A DNA stretch of 64,000 nt from Variovorax paradoxus B4 (GCF_000463015.1 NC_022247.1:2604001-2668000); one strand, 5' to 3'; numbered from the stretch's first letter, positions 1-9,921 are shown. Made by a program: numbers and translations. Notes: a model not told the origin generated them from the letters alone.

Positions 1-162
1 AGCTACGAGGGCCTGCTCAAGGACACCGCGGTGGCTCACAAGGGGCTGAAGCAGGGGCTGGACCGGGTCGTGCAGCCTGCCTACGCCGGCATGTTCGGGG
101 GCGACCAGCCACGCACGGTCTCTGCGGAAACCACCCGGACCGCCGGCCTCGACGCGAAGTGA
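1..162 (+). CDS. C-terminal fragment of an unidentified protein
   Basis: An open frame enters the window at base 1 and stops at 160-162, giving the last 53 residues (SYEGLLKDTAVAHKGLKQGL at the left edge, ending TAGLDAK). Only the tail is present; it is amphipathic with no motif I recognise, so no function is given. It converges on ppx, with 6 bases between the two stop codons. GC and codon use match the neighbouring genes, which supports it being real coding sequence. Confidence 0.55.
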   Translation, partial: SYEGLLKDTAVAHKGLKQGLDRVVQPAYAGMFGGDQPRTVSAETTRTAGLDAK

Positions 163-168
163 CGCGGC

Positions 169-1689
169 TCAGGCCCCGCTGAGCTCCACGCGCCAGCTGC
201 TGGTCTTCTGCCAGGCCAGCACTTCCTCGCGCAGCAGGTGCGCGGACTGCGGATAGGCCTCGGCCCAGTCGGGCGCGCAGGCGATCGTGAAGGCCCTGGC
301 GCCCAGCGCCGCAAGATGCAGCGCCCGCGGATCGGGATCGCGGCGCGCATGGCACAGGATCACCGCCAGGCGCAGCGACAGCAGCTGCATCACGAAGGTC
401 TCGTCCTCGAGCGCGGCGTCGAGCTTGCGCAGCTTTCCGCGCTGGCCCAGCACCAGCTGGCCGAGCGCGTGCAGTTCGTTGACGGCAAAGCCGGGGGCGT
501 CGGTGTTGTCGAGGATGTAGGCGCCGTGCTTGTGATAGTCGCTGTGCGAGACCAGCGTGCCGATCTCGTGCAGCTGGGCCGCCCAGCCGAGCTTGCGCAG
601 CGCCCGCCCGGCGCGGCTGCCGGGGCTGCCGCCGCGCGCTGCGGGAGTGAGCTGCACGAACAGGGCCGCCGCGGTTTCGCCCACCCGCCTGGCCTGCGTC
701 GCATCAACCGCGAACCGGCTCGCCAGCCGCGCCACGGTGGCCGTGCGCATGTCGGCCACGCTCTCGTCGCGCTCCAGCAGTTCATAGAGCACGCCGTGGC
801 GAAGCGCGCCCTGGGCGACTCTCATTTCCTCGATGTCGAGCAGGTCGAACACCGCGCGCAGCACGCTCACGCCGCCGCCGATGACGGGCTTGCGATCTTC
901 GCGCATGCCGTCGATGCGCAGCTTGTCGGTGCTGCCGGCCTTCAGGAGGCGGTCGACCAGCCAGTCGAGGCCGTCGCGGGTGATGAGCCCCGGCTCGCCG
1001 CCCGCCGCGGCCAGCACGTCGCCCACGGCGCCGATGGTGCCGGAGGCGCCGTAGGCCACGTCCCACTGGTCGCGGGTGTAGCTGGACAGCGCGTCGTCGA
1101 GCACCGCCTTGGCGGCCACCTCGGCGGCGCGGAACGCGCTCTGGGTAAAGAGGCCTTCCGCAAAATGTTTCATCGACCAAGCGACGCTGCCGACGCGGTA
1201 CGACTCCATCAGCTCGGCGTCCAGTGCGCGGCCGATGATCATTTCGGTGGAGCGCCCGCCGATGTCGACCACCAGCCGGCGTTCGCGGTCGGAGGCGTCG
1301 GTGTGCGGCAGCATGTGCGACACGCCCTGGTAGATGAGGCGGGCTTCTTCCCGGCCCGGGATCACGTCGATGCCAAACCCCAGGATGGTGCGCGCGCGCA
1401 GCAGGAACTCTTCGCGGTTGCGTGCCTCGCGCAGTGTCTGGGTGGCGACGGCGCGCACCTGTGAGCGCTTGAAACCGGCCAGCCGTTCGCCGAAACGCGC
1501 GAGCGCGTCCCAACCCCGCTGCATGGCCTCGGCCGTGAGGTTGCGGGCGCTGTCGAGGCCGTTGCCCTGGCGCACCGTTTCCTTCAGATACTCGGTGCGG
1601 TGGATCTGGCCGTGGTCGACCTGTCCGATTTCCAGCCTGAAGCTGTTCGAGCCGAGATCGACTGCGGCGAGGCGGGTGCCGTTTTGCAT
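169..1689 (-). CDS. ppx: Exopolyphosphatase (Ppx/GppA family)
   Basis: 506 residues, the usual length for Ppx. The family releases orthophosphate from the end of polyphosphate chains; the related GppA hydrolyses pppGpp. The N-terminal phosphate-binding loop of the actin-like ATPase fold is clear (AAVDLGSNSFRLEIGQ, about residues 6-21), followed by VVDIGGRSTEMIIG, the second phosphate loop of the fold. The C-terminal part has the HD-like helical region of the family. I chose the ATG at 1689 (MQNGTRLAAVDLG) because the frame open further upstream to 1824 encodes an Arg/Pro-rich stretch that is not family-like and would run over the promoter region. It is divergent from the phosphate transport operon, so polyphosphate breakdown and phosphate uptake share one intergenic control region. 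Confidence 0.93.
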   Translation of the reverse strand: MQNGTRLAAVDLGSNSFRLEIGQVDHGQIHRTEYLKETVRQGNGLDSARNLTAEAMQRGWDALARFGERLAGFKRSQVRAVATQTLREARNREEFLLRARTILGFGIDVIPGREEARLIYQGVSHMLPHTDASDRERRLVVDIGGRSTEMIIGRALDAELMESYRVGSVAWSMKHFAEGLFTQSAFRAAEVAAKAVLDDALSSYTRDQWDVAYGASGTIGAVGDVLAAAGGEPGLITRDGLDWLVDRLLKAGSTDKLRIDGMREDRKPVIGGGVSVLRAVFDLLDIEEMRVAQGALRHGVLYELLERDESVADMRTATVARLASRFAVDATQARRVGETAAALFVQLTPAARGGSPGSRAGRALRKLGWAAQLHEIGTLVSHSDYHKHGAYILDNTDAPGFAVNELHALGQLVLGQRGKLRKLDAALEDETFVMQLLSLRLAVILCHARRDPDPRALHLAALGARAFTIACAPDWAEAYPQSAHLLREEVLAWQKTSSWRVELSGA

Positions 1690-1798
1690 GTAGTTGTCGT
1701 GAAGAAGGCGGTGTCTTTGATCGTAGCGCCGTGGCGGGCGCGCGGCCTCCCGAATCGCCGGTGGCGAGGCTCGGAAGGCTAGGCGCGGCGAATGACGG

Positions 1799-1819
1799 TT
1801 GTGTGACAACGTCACACAA
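1799..1819. promoter_or_regulatory. Perfect inverted repeat in the ppx/pstS divergent region
   Basis: Nine bases (ttgtgtgac) are repeated in inverted orientation (gtcacacaa) around a three-base spacer (aac). The arm contains the gtcacacaa string that also occurs in the Pho box 60 bases further on. It lies between ppx and pstS, so it may be an additional PhoB site facing ppx or a site for another regulator. That role is inference; the symmetry is directly visible. Confidence 0.5.
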
Positions 1820-1859
1820 GCCATGGGGGAAACAGCGCCATTTTCCCTCGACAGCGGAG

Positions 1860-1892
1860 TGTCACACCGATGTCACACAAGCTTTCTAGAGT
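1860..1892 (+). promoter_or_regulatory. Pho box and promoter of pstS
   Basis: TGTCACA at 1860-1866 and TGTCACA at 1871-1877 are exact direct repeats separated by four bases, an 11-base period. This is the known architecture of a PhoB-binding Pho box, which takes the place of the -35 element. A -10-like TAGAGT sits at 1887-1892, about ten bases after the box, the spacing expected for PhoB-activated promoters. pstS starts 50 bases further at 1942. Confidence 0.85.
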
Positions 1893-1941
1893 CCGTTCCA
1901 AGCCCGAAAGGGACTACTTCTTACTTCTAAAGGAAGCTTTC

Positions 1942-2979
1942 ATGAAAACGACGTTCAAATTTGCAGCCGCCGGCCTCGTGGCCGCAGCCTTCGCCCATGT
2001 TCCCGCCTTCGCACAAGACGTGACCGGCGCTGGCGCGACCTTCCCGGCGCCGCTCTACGCCAAGTGGGCGGGTGACTACAACAAGGCCACAGGCGTCAAG
2101 ATCAACTACCAGTCGGTCGGCTCGGGTGCCGGCCTCAAGCAGATCGACTCCAAGACGGTCGATTTCGGTGCTTCCGACATGCCGCTGAAGGACGAGGAAC
2201 TCCAGACCAAGGGCCTGATGCAATTTCCGACCGTGATCGGCGGCGTGGTGCCGGTGATCAACGTCCCCGGCATCAAGCCCGGCGAACTCAAGCTCAATGG
2301 CACCGTGCTGGCCGACATCTACCTTGGCAAGATCACGAAATGGAACGATCCGGCGATCAAGGCGCTGAACGGTTCGCTGAGCCTGCCCGATGCCGCGATT
2401 TCTCCGGTGCGCCGCGCCGACGGCTCCGGCACCACCTTCATCTTCACGAACTACCTGAGCAAGGTCAGCCCCGAATGGAAAGCCAAGGCGGGTGAGGGCA
2501 CTGCAGTCAACTGGCCCACGGGTGCCGGCGGCAAGGGCAACGAAGGCGTTGCAGCTTTCGTGAACCGCCTGCCCAATTCGATCGGCTACGTCGAGTACGC
2601 CTACGTGAAGCAGAACAAGATGGTGTACGCCCAGATGCAGAACGTCGCGGGCAACTTCGTTGCGCCCGAGGATGTCGCGTTCAAGGCCGCCGCCGCAGGT
2701 GCCGATTGGAGCAAGAGCTTCTATCAGATTCTCACGAACCAGGCCGGCAAGGACGCATGGCCGATTTCGGGTGCAACGTTCATCATGATGCACAAGTCGC
2801 AAGACAAGCCGGCCCAGGCAACCGCCGCGCTCAAGTTCTTCGACTGGGCCTACAAGAACGGCGACAAGACCGCCGACGACCTCGACTACGTGCCGATGCC
2901 CGACACCGTCAAGGGCACCATCGCCAAGGCGTGGGGCGAGATCAAGGACGCTTCGGGCAAGCCCGTCGCATTCAAGTAA
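1942..2979 (+). CDS. pstS: Phosphate ABC transporter, periplasmic phosphate-binding protein
   Basis: 345 residues. PstS captures orthophosphate in the periplasm for the PstCAB importer. The N-terminus is a Sec signal peptide ([20 protein letters not shown], likely cleavage after AFA before [11 protein letters not shown]), and the mature start [17 protein letters not shown] is the standard beginning of mature PstS proteins. The phosphate-contacting segment [17 protein letters not shown] is present. The ATG at 1942 has a clear ribosome site (aaaggaag at 1929-1936); the frame opens at 1870, but that would start inside the Pho box. First gene of the pst-pho run, under the Pho box at 1860-1877. 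Confidence 0.97.
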   Translation: MKTTFKFAAAGLVAAAFAHVPAFAQDVTGAGATFPAPLYAKWAGDYNKATGVKINYQSVGSGAGLKQIDSKTVDFGASDMPLKDEELQTKGLMQFPTVIGGVVPVINVPGIKPGELKLNGTVLADIYLGKITKWNDPAIKALNGSLSLPDAAISPVRRADGSGTTFIFTNYLSKVSPEWKAKAGEGTAVNWPTGAGGKGNEGVAAFVNRLPNSIGYVEYAYVKQNKMVYAQMQNVAGNFVAPEDVAFKAAAAGADWSKSFYQILTNQAGKDAWPISGATFIMMHKSQDKPAQATAALKFFDWAYKNGDKTADDLDYVPMPDTVKGTIAKAWGEIKDASGKPVAFK

Positions 2980-2994
2980 AGCGGCAGGGCGCGC

Positions 2995-4077
2995 ATGAGC
3001 AGCACACCACTGGGCAGCGCGCCCGCTGAAACGGCTACGGAGCGACCTGTGTCATCCACCTTTCCCGCCAACAATTCCGCGCTCGATCTCTCGGTCGAGC
3101 GCGCTCGCGCGTCCATCAATCCGCCGCCGGCGAAGCGTCCTCGCACCGGCGCGGGCACCGATCGCCTCTTTGGCTGGGCTGCCATGGGGGCAGCGTTGTT
3201 GACCCTGGGCCTTCTGGTCGGCATCCTGCTGTCGCTGCTGGCCGGCGCCTGGCCTGCCATCTCGAAGTTCGGCCTCGGTTTTCTCACCAGCAGCGTCTGG
3301 GACCCGGTGCAGAACGAGTACGGCGGCCTTGTCATGATCTACGGCACGATCGCCACGTCGATCATCGCGCTGGTGATTGCGGTGCCCGTGAGTTTCGGGA
3401 TCGCGCTGTTCCTGACCGAAATGTCGCCTGCGTGGCTGAAGCGCCCGCTCGGCACCGCCATCGAATTGCTCGCGGCGGTGCCGTCCATCGTCTACGGCAT
3501 GTGGGGCTTGCTCGTTTTCGGCCCGATCCTGTCGACCTATGTGCAGCAGCCGCTGCAAAAACTGTTTGAAGGCGTGCCCTATCTGGGCGCGCTGGTGTCT
3601 GGCCCACCGGTGGGCATCGGCATCCTGTCGGCCGGCATCATCCTCGCGATCATGATCATTCCGTTCATCGCATCGGTGATGCGCGACGTGTTCGAGGTCA
3701 CGCCGCCACTGCTGAAGGAGTCGGCCTACGGCCTGGGCTCGACCACCTGGGAGGTCGTCTCCAAGGTGGTATTGCCGTACACCAAGGCCGGCGTGATCGG
3801 CGGAATCATGCTCGGCCTCGGCCGCGCGCTCGGCGAGACGATGGCCGTGACCTTCGTGATCGGCAACACCAACCAGCTCAACTCGCTCTCCATGTTCGAG
3901 GCGGCCAACAGCATTACCTCGGTTCTCGCCAACGAGTTCGCAGAAGCGGCCGAGGGCTTGCACCAGGCGTCGCTGATGTATCTCGGCCTGGTGCTGTTCT
4001 TCATCACCTTCGTGGTGCTGTCGCTGTCGAAGGTCCTGCTGGCGAAGATGAAGAAGAGCGAGGGCACGAAATCATGA
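2995..4077 (+). CDS. pstC: Phosphate ABC transporter permease PstC
   Basis: 360 residues. Inner-membrane permease subunit that pairs with PstA to form the phosphate channel. About the first 55 residues are a hydrophilic, Ser/Ala/Pro-rich cytoplasmic extension; hydrophobic segments follow, and the permease (EAA) loop is seen at [20 protein letters not shown]. The sequence [17 protein letters not shown] is typical of PstC. It starts 15 bases after pstS, and its stop overlaps the pstA start (ATGA at 4074-4077), which indicates translational coupling. The extended N-terminus means the ATG used could be internal (for example around 3052), but the upstream one keeps the operon tight. Confidence 0.95.
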   Translation: MSSTPLGSAPAETATERPVSSTFPANNSALDLSVERARASINPPPAKRPRTGAGTDRLFGWAAMGAALLTLGLLVGILLSLLAGAWPAISKFGLGFLTSSVWDPVQNEYGGLVMIYGTIATSIIALVIAVPVSFGIALFLTEMSPAWLKRPLGTAIELLAAVPSIVYGMWGLLVFGPILSTYVQQPLQKLFEGVPYLGALVSGPPVGIGILSAGIILAIMIIPFIASVMRDVFEVTPPLLKESAYGLGSTTWEVVSKVVLPYTKAGVIGGIMLGLGRALGETMAVTFVIGNTNQLNSLSMFEAANSITSVLANEFAEAAEGLHQASLMYLGLVLFFITFVVLSLSKVLLAKMKKSEGTKS

Positions 4078-4958
4078 CCACTGCCGAACGTTTGCTGAGC
4101 GCCCAGGCGCTCGATGAAACCCGGGCGGCCAAGTTTGCGAGCCGCAAGCGCGTGAACATCATCGCGCTGACTCTGTCGCTCGCCGCCATGGCGTTCGGCG
4201 TGTTCTGGCTTGTCTGGATTCTGTGGGAAACCCTGCGCCTGGGCGTTGGCGGATTGGCGATTGCCACGTTCACCGAAATGACACCGCCGCCGAACGAATC
4301 GGGCGGCATCGCCAACGCGATCTTCGGTTCGCTGGTGATGGTGGCCATGGCCACCTTCGTGGGCACGCCCATCGGCATCATGGCCGGCATCTATCTGGCC
4401 GAGTACAACCCGAAGGGAATGCTCTCGAGCATCACGCGTTTCGTGAACGACATTCTGCTGTCGGCACCATCGATCGTGATCGGGTTGTTCGTCTACGCGG
4501 TGGTGGTCTCACAGTTCAAGAGCTTCTCGGGCCTGGCCGGCGCGCTGTCGCTCGCGCTGATCGTGATTCCGGTGGTGATCCGCACGACCGAGAACATGCT
4601 GCAACTGGTGCCGCCGGGGCTGCGTGAGGCGGCCTATGCGCTCGGCACGCCGAAGTGGAAAGTCATCATCAGCATCACGCTGAAGGCTGCACGCGCGGGT
4701 GTGGTGACCGGCATCCTGCTGGCGGTGGCACGCATCGCGGGCGAAACCGCGCCGCTGCTGTTCACGGCGCTGAGCAACCAGTTCTGGACCTCCGATGTCA
4801 CGCAACCGATGGCCAGCCTGCCGGTGACGATCTTCAAGTTCGCGATGAGCCCGTACGAAAACTGGCAACAGCTGGCCTGGGCCGGCGTGTTCCTGATCAC
4901 CGTGGCCGTGCTTGCCCTCAACATCCTGGCGCGGGTCCTCACGCGCAACAAACTCTGA
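4074..4958 (+). CDS. pstA: Phosphate ABC transporter permease PstA
   Basis: 294 residues. Second membrane subunit of the phosphate importer. Several hydrophobic segments are visible, and the EAA loop reads [20 protein letters not shown]. The segment [13 protein letters not shown] and the downstream [19 protein letters not shown] are characteristic of PstA. The start codon overlaps the pstC stop by four bases. The C-terminus [13 protein letters not shown] ends 20 bases before pstB. Confidence 0.96.
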   Translation: MTTAERLLSAQALDETRAAKFASRKRVNIIALTLSLAAMAFGVFWLVWILWETLRLGVGGLAIATFTEMTPPPNESGGIANAIFGSLVMVAMATFVGTPIGIMAGIYLAEYNPKGMLSSITRFVNDILLSAPSIVIGLFVYAVVVSQFKSFSGLAGALSLALIVIPVVIRTTENMLQLVPPGLREAAYALGTPKWKVIISITLKAARAGVVTGILLAVARIAGETAPLLFTALSNQFWTSDVTQPMASLPVTIFKFAMSPYENWQQLAWAGVFLITVAVLALNILARVLTRNKL

Positions 4959-4978
4959 TTCAAGAAGAAGTAGCAACC

Positions 4979-5758
4979 ATGCCAAACACCGTCGCACAAC
5001 CGTCGCGCTCGAAGATCTCGGTCAAGGACCTGAACTTCTACTATGGCAAGTTCCATGCGCTCAAGGGCATCAACCTCGAGATCCCCGAGAACAAGGTGAC
5101 GGCCTTCATCGGCCCGTCGGGCTGCGGCAAGTCGACCCTGCTGCGCACCTTCAACCGCATGTTCGAGCTCTACCCCGAGCAGCGCGCCGAGGGCACCATC
5201 GCGCTGGACGGCGAGAACCTGCTCACGTCCAAGCAGGACGTGGCGCTGATCCGCGCCAAGGTCGGCATGGTGTTCCAGAAGCCCACGCCGTTCCCGATGT
5301 CGATCTACGACAACATTGCCTTCGGCGTGAAGCTGTTCGAGAATCTGAGCGCGAGCGAAATGGACGACCGCGTGGAGTGGGCGCTCAAGAAGGCGGCGCT
5401 GTGGACCGAAGTGCGCGACAAGCTGCAGCAAAGCGGCTCGGGCCTCTCGGGCGGCCAGCAGCAGCGCCTGTGCATCGCACGCGGCATTGCCATCAAGCCC
5501 GAAGTGCTGCTGCTCGACGAACCCTGCTCCGCACTCGACCCGATCTCGACCGCAAAGATCGAAGAGTTGATTGCCGAGCTGAAAAACGAGTACACCGTGG
5601 TCATCGTGACGCACAACATGCAGCAGGCTGCACGGTGCAGCGACTACACCGCGTACATGTACCTGGGCGACCTGATCGAATTCGGCGCGACGGAGCAGAT
5701 GTTCTTCAAGCCGCAGCGCAAGGAAACCGAGGACTACATCACCGGCCGTTTCGGCTGA
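4979..5758 (+). CDS. pstB: Phosphate ABC transporter ATP-binding protein
   Basis: 259 residues, standard for PstB. It powers phosphate import by ATP hydrolysis on the cytoplasmic face of PstCA. Walker A is GPSGCGKST (about residues 45-53), the Q-loop is [19 protein letters not shown], the ABC signature [16 protein letters not shown] and Walker [13 protein letters not shown]; the switch histidine is in [12 protein letters not shown]. The start at 4979 follows a purine-rich ribosome site (caagaagaag) at 4961-4970; the same frame is open much further upstream but overlaps pstA. A short gap precedes phoU. Confidence 0.97.
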   Translation: MPNTVAQPSRSKISVKDLNFYYGKFHALKGINLEIPENKVTAFIGPSGCGKSTLLRTFNRMFELYPEQRAEGTIALDGENLLTSKQDVALIRAKVGMVFQKPTPFPMSIYDNIAFGVKLFENLSASEMDDRVEWALKKAALWTEVRDKLQQSGSGLSGGQQQRLCIARGIAIKPEVLLLDEPCSALDPISTAKIEELIAELKNEYTVVIVTHNMQQAARCSDYTAYMYLGDLIEFGATEQMFFKPQRKETEDYITGRFG

Positions 5759-5773
5759 TGCCAAGGAGCTCAC

Positions 5774-6475
5774 ATGACTGAAAAACATCTCTCCACCCAG
5801 TTCGACAGCGAACTCAACGGCGTTTCGTCGCGCGTGATGGAGCTCGGCGGCATGGTCGAGGCGCAGATCCACCAGGCGGTCTACGCGCTGCTGCAGTTCG
5901 ACCCCGAGGCTGCCGACCGCGTGATGGAAACAGAGACGCGCGTCAATGCCATGGAGATCGAGATCGACCGCGAGCTGTCGTCGATCATCGCGCGACGCCA
6001 GCCGACGGCGCGCGACCTGCGCCTCCTGATCGCCATCTCCAAGACCACGGCCAACCTCGAGCGCGTGGGCGACGAGGCCAACAAGATCGCGCGCATGGTC
6101 AAGTCGATCATCGAGAGCGGTTCGGCCCGCGCGCTGCCCTCGAACGAGCTGCGCATCGCGGCCGACCTGGCCTCGGGCCTGCTGCGCACCGCGCTCGACG
6201 CCTTCGCGCGGCTGGACACGGCCGCGGCGCTGTCGATCCTGAAGGACGACGACCTGATCGACAAGGAGTTCGACGGCTTCGTACGCAAGCTGGTCACCTA
6301 CATGATGGAAGACCCGCGCACGATCTCGGCCAGCCTCGACCTGCTGTTCCTGGCCAAGGCCATCGAACGCATCGGCGACCACGCCAAGAACATCGCCGAG
6401 TTCATCATCTACATCGTCAAGGGCGCCGATGTGCGGCACACTTCGATGCAAGAGATCGAATCGGCGCTGCAGTAA
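5774..6475 (+). CDS. phoU: Phosphate signalling regulator PhoU
   Basis: 233 residues with two PhoU repeats of three-helix bundles. PhoU links the Pst transporter to PhoR so that the regulon is off when phosphate is plentiful. Metal-binding-type acidic motifs of the family are seen in both halves (NLERVGDEANKIARM at about residues 95-109, and AIERIGDHAKNIAEFIIYIV near 196-215). A ribosome site (aaggagc) precedes the ATG. It lies between pstB and phoB as in many proteobacteria. Confidence 0.96.
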   Translation: MTEKHLSTQFDSELNGVSSRVMELGGMVEAQIHQAVYALLQFDPEAADRVMETETRVNAMEIEIDRELSSIIARRQPTARDLRLLIAISKTTANLERVGDEANKIARMVKSIIESGSARALPSNELRIAADLASGLLRTALDAFARLDTAAALSILKDDDLIDKEFDGFVRKLVTYMMEDPRTISASLDLLFLAKAIERIGDHAKNIAEFIIYIVKGADVRHTSMQEIESALQ

Positions 6476-6504
6476 CAGAGCGAGCGCAAGTCTCTCAAGA
6501 AAGC

Positions 6505-7197
6505 ATGAAGAAACCCCGAGTCCTGATCGTCGAAGACGAGTCCTCGATCGCCGAGCTGATCGCCGTCAACCTGCGCCACAACGGCTTCGAGCCGATCTGG
6601 TCGGAAGACGGCGCGGCAGCGCAACGCGAGATCGACGCCTTCCTGCCGGACCTGATCCTGCTCGACTGGATGCTGCCGGGCCAGAGCGGCCTGCAGCTCG
6701 CGCGCCAGTGGCGCAAGGATCCGCGTACCAAGGCTGTTCCGATCCTGATGCTCACCGCGCGCGGCGACGAGCCCGACAAGGTGGCCGGCCTCGACGCGGG
6801 CGCCGACGACTACATCACCAAGCCGTTCTCGACCCAGGAAATGCTCGCGCGCATCCGCGCCGTGCTGCGCCGCCGCGCGCCCGAGGTGGTCACAGAACGG
6901 GTCGAAATCGGCGAGCTCGCGCTCGACACCGCCACGCACCGCGTCACCTGGCAGGGCAACGCGCTCAAGGTGGGGCCGACCGAGTTCAAGCTGCTGGCCT
7001 ACCTGATGCAGCACGCGGAGCGCGTGCACAGCCGGGCGCAACTGCTCGACAAGGTCTGGGGCGACCACGTCTACATCGAGGAACGCACGGTCGACGTGCA
7101 CGTCAAGCGCCTGCGCGAATCGCTGGGTGCCGCCTCGCCGATGGTCGAGACGGTGCGCGGCGCGGGTTATCGCCTGACGGCCCAAGTCACGGTTTGA
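6505..7197 (+). CDS. phoB: Phosphate regulon response regulator PhoB
   Basis: 230 residues, OmpR/PhoB type. The receiver domain covers about residues 1-120 with the acidic pocket E10-D11 and the phosphoacceptor Asp54 in LILLDWMLPG; K in the YITKPFS motif is present. The C-terminal winged helix has the usual ends (FKLLAYLMQHAERVHSRAQL and ERTVDVHVKRLRESLG, then VRGAGYRL). It is expected to bind the Pho box at 1860-1877. Gene order puts it directly after phoU and before phoR. Confidence 0.97.
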   Translation: MKKPRVLIVEDESSIAELIAVNLRHNGFEPIWSEDGAAAQREIDAFLPDLILLDWMLPGQSGLQLARQWRKDPRTKAVPILMLTARGDEPDKVAGLDAGADDYITKPFSTQEMLARIRAVLRRRAPEVVTERVEIGELALDTATHRVTWQGNALKVGPTEFKLLAYLMQHAERVHSRAQLLDKVWGDHVYIEERTVDVHVKRLRESLGAASPMVETVRGAGYRLTAQVTV

Positions 7198-7241
7198 GTC
7201 CCGCTGCTTTCACGGGCCGCGGGCGCGGATAATCGCCCGCC

Positions 7242-8636
7242 ATGCCTTTCCGTATTGCTACATTTCTAATAGCGTCCCTTGCGATAGGAGCGGGCGCTGC
7301 AGCCATTTTCGGCTGGAAATTCGGATGGCTGGGCGCCTGGCTGGGCGCCGTGCTGTGGCTCGCGCTCGATGCGTGGCGGGCCGAGCGCCTGCTCAAGGTG
7401 CTGCGCAACAATGCGGCGGGCCTGCCGACACGCGGCGCCGGCGTGTGGGGCGAGCTCTCGGAGCGCATTCGCAAGCTGCTGCGCGACCGCGAACAGCAGA
7501 CCCGGCAAGCCGAAGACCGCCTGCAGGAATTCCTGGCCGCCATCCAGGCGTCTCCCAACGGCGTGATCCTGCTCGACGAGCAGGGCCGCATCGAGTGGTG
7601 CAACCAGACGGCGGCCAGCCAGTTCGGCATCGACGCCGAGCGGGATCTGCTGCAGCATCTTGCGAACCTGGTCCGCGACCCCGCCTTCGTGGCCTACCTG
7701 GCGTCGTGGAACTACAGCCGCGACGTGGTCATCGATGCCTCCGGCCCGGGGCAGGGACACCAGCGCAGCCATCCGGTGCGCCTGTCGGTGCAGGTGCATC
7801 CTTATGCGGGCAATCGCCGCATGCTGCTGACGCGCGACATCACGGCGGTCGAGCAGGCGGAAGCCATGCGGCGCGACTTCGTCGCCAACGTGTCGCATGA
7901 GATCCGGACGCCGCTCACCGTGCTGGCGGGTTTTGTCGAAACCCTGCAAAACCTGCCGCTCGATGCGGACGAGCGTGCGCGCTATCTCTCGCTCATGAGC
8001 CAGCAGTCGCATCGCATGGAAACCCTGGTCAACGACCTGCTGACGCTCTCGCGGCTCGAGGGCAGCGCGGCGCCATCGGGCAACCAGTGGATCCGCATCC
8101 GTGCGCTGCTCGCGCAGTGTGAAGACGAGGGACGGGGGCTGTCGGGCCGGCTCGCGCCGCAGGGCCACCGCCTTTCCTTCAGCATCGACGCCGAATCCGA
8201 GATTTCGGGCGCGCCGACCGAGTTGCAAAGCGCGATGTCGAACCTGCTGAGCAACGCCATCCGCTACACGCCCGGCGGCGGCGAGGTCGCGGTGAGCTGG
8301 CGTCTGCTGCCCGACGGGCGTGGCGAATACGCGGTGCGCGATACCGGCCCCGGCATTGCCGCCGAGCACATTCCGCGATTGACCGAGCGCTTCTATCGCA
8401 TCGATCGCAGCCGCTCCAGGGAAACGGGCGGCACCGGCCTGGGCCTGGCCATTGTGAAGCACATTGCGCAGCGGCATGGGACCGAGCTGCGGATCGAGAG
8501 CACGGTGGGCAAGGGCTCGCGTTTCGCACTGGTGTTCCCGGCGACCCGCGTGCGGGAAGCGCGGCTGAGCGCGGCTGCTAGCGAAGCGAGCGGCGCATCG
8601 TCCAGCGCAGCAGCGCGCCGAACAGCAAGGCCGTGA
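7242..8636 (+). CDS. phoR: Phosphate regulon sensor histidine kinase PhoR
   Basis: 464 residues. Inner-membrane sensor kinase that phosphorylates PhoB in low phosphate. Two N-terminal hydrophobic segments (FRIATFLIASLAIGAGAAAI and the next about 20 residues) are followed by a PAS-type domain (LAAIQASPNGVILLDEQGRI). The H-box is FVANVSHEIRTPLTVLAGF; the N-box is NLLSNAIRYTPGGGEV and the G boxes are DTGPGI and GGTGLGLAIVKHI. The last about 30 residues are an Ala/Ser/Arg tail that overlaps the convergent MATE gene by 59 bases. The phosphate-regulon context makes PhoR much more likely than a generic kinase. Confidence 0.94.
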   Translation: MPFRIATFLIASLAIGAGAAAIFGWKFGWLGAWLGAVLWLALDAWRAERLLKVLRNNAAGLPTRGAGVWGELSERIRKLLRDREQQTRQAEDRLQEFLAAIQASPNGVILLDEQGRIEWCNQTAASQFGIDAERDLLQHLANLVRDPAFVAYLASWNYSRDVVIDASGPGQGHQRSHPVRLSVQVHPYAGNRRMLLTRDITAVEQAEAMRRDFVANVSHEIRTPLTVLAGFVETLQNLPLDADERARYLSLMSQQSHRMETLVNDLLTLSRLEGSAAPSGNQWIRIRALLAQCEDEGRGLSGRLAPQGHRLSFSIDAESEISGAPTELQSAMSNLLSNAIRYTPGGGEVAVSWRLLPDGRGEYAVRDTGPGIAAEHIPRLTERFYRIDRSRSRETGGTGLGLAIVKHIAQRHGTELRIESTVGKGSRFALVFPATRVREARLSAAASEASGASSSAAARRTARP

Positions 8637-9921
8637 CCGCGAGCGCGCCCGCGCTCATGAGCCAGAACGCCAGCGGCGACTGCATTGCGGGCCACGGCCC
8701 CAGGCCGCGGTAGGCCAGCAGGTAGCTGCCGCCAAGGCCAAAGCCCCAGAGCAGCGTGCAATAGACGACCAGCGGCACCAGCGTGACGCGGTAGCTGCGC
8801 AGCACGAACACGCACAGCGTCTGCAGCGCATCGGCAAAGTGATAGGTCGCCACCACCAGCAGCAGCGCCGCGGCGAGCGCTATCACTGCCGGGTTGTCGG
8901 AATACACGTGGGCCAGCCTGAAGCGCAGCGCCACCATGACACCTGCGAAGAACAATGCGCAAAGGGCGGTGAGTTCGAAGCCCATGCGGCAGGCGCGGCG
9001 GGCCTTGGCCGCATTCCCGGCGCCGAGCCAGAAGCTCACGCGCGCGCTGGTGGCAATGGCCAGCGAGAGCGGCACCATGTAGGCCACCGCCAGCAGGTTC
9101 GAGGCAATCTGGTGCGCGGCGGCCGCGGCCGTGCCGAGGCGCGCAATGAACAGTGCCATCAAGGTGAACGAGGTCACCTCGACCAGCACGGCCAGGCCGC
9201 CGGGTATGCCCAGGCTCGCGAACTGGCGGATCTGGCGCCAGTCGGGCGCCTCGATGCGTTCCCAGAGCCGGTAGTTGCGGTAGAAGGTGCTGCTGCGCAG
9301 CAGCCACACGGCGCAGGCCAGCATGGCCCAGTTCACGCACAGCGTGGCCCAGGCGCAACCCACCAGGCCCATGGCCGGCAAGCCGGCGCCGCCAAAGGCG
9401 AACCAGATCGACAACGGCAGCTTCACGCACAGCGAGCCCAGCTGGAGCCAGGTCACGACCTGCGGCTTGCCCAGGCTCTGGTTCAGGGTGCTGAACAGGC
9501 GAAACAGCAGGGCCGGCGGCAATGCGAAGGCGAGCACCGCCAGGTACGTTTCCACTTCGCCGCGCATGGCGGGCGGCACCTGGGTCCAGCGCAGCACCGC
9601 GCCCGGCAGCAGCAGCACGGCCATGCCGATCGCGATGGTGATGGCACTCAGGTAAAGCGACTGCCGCACGGAGCGGCCGACTTCGCTTCTTCGGTCCGCG
9701 CCGTGCAGCTCTGCCCAGACCGGCAGCAGCGCCTGCAGCACGCCCATGAGCGAGACGAACACGCTGATGAAGACGGCCGCGCCCACCGACAGCGCGGCGA
9801 GCGCGTTCTCGGAATAGCGGCCGGCCACGATGGTGTCCGTCACGCCGAATGCCATCACCGCCAGCTGGCCCACCAGCACCGTGCCGGCGTGCCGCGCAAT
9901 CAGGCTTCGTTCGCCGATCAC
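8578..9921 (-). CDS. MATE family multidrug/cation antiporter
   Basis: 447 residues with about twelve hydrophobic segments. MATE proteins export drugs or other cationic compounds in exchange for Na+ or H+. The N-terminus ARHAGTVLVGQLAVMAFGVT DTIVAGRYSENALAALSVG carries the family pattern of a membrane helix followed by the D-T/M-x-x-A-G stretch. It resembles NorM-type proteins, but substrate and coupling ion cannot be read. Its 3' end overlaps phoR on the opposite strand, and its start lies 3 bases after the stop of the upstream membrane protein gene, so the two minus-strand genes are probably cotranscribed. Confidence 0.88.
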   Translation of the reverse strand: MIGERSLIARHAGTVLVGQLAVMAFGVTDTIVAGRYSENALAALSVGAAVFISVFVSLMGVLQALLPVWAELHGADRRSEVGRSVRQSLYLSAITIAIGMAVLLLPGAVLRWTQVPPAMRGEVETYLAVLAFALPPALLFRLFSTLNQSLGKPQVVTWLQLGSLCVKLPLSIWFAFGGAGLPAMGLVGCAWATLCVNWAMLACAVWLLRSSTFYRNYRLWERIEAPDWRQIRQFASLGIPGGLAVLVEVTSFTLMALFIARLGTAAAAAHQIASNLLAVAYMVPLSLAIATSARVSFWLGAGNAAKARRACRMGFELTALCALFFAGVMVALRFRLAHVYSDNPAVIALAAALLLVVATYHFADALQTLCVFVLRSYRVTLVPLVVYCTLLWGFGLGGSYLLAYRGLGPWPAMQSPLAFWLMSAGALAVTALLFGALLRWTMRRSLR

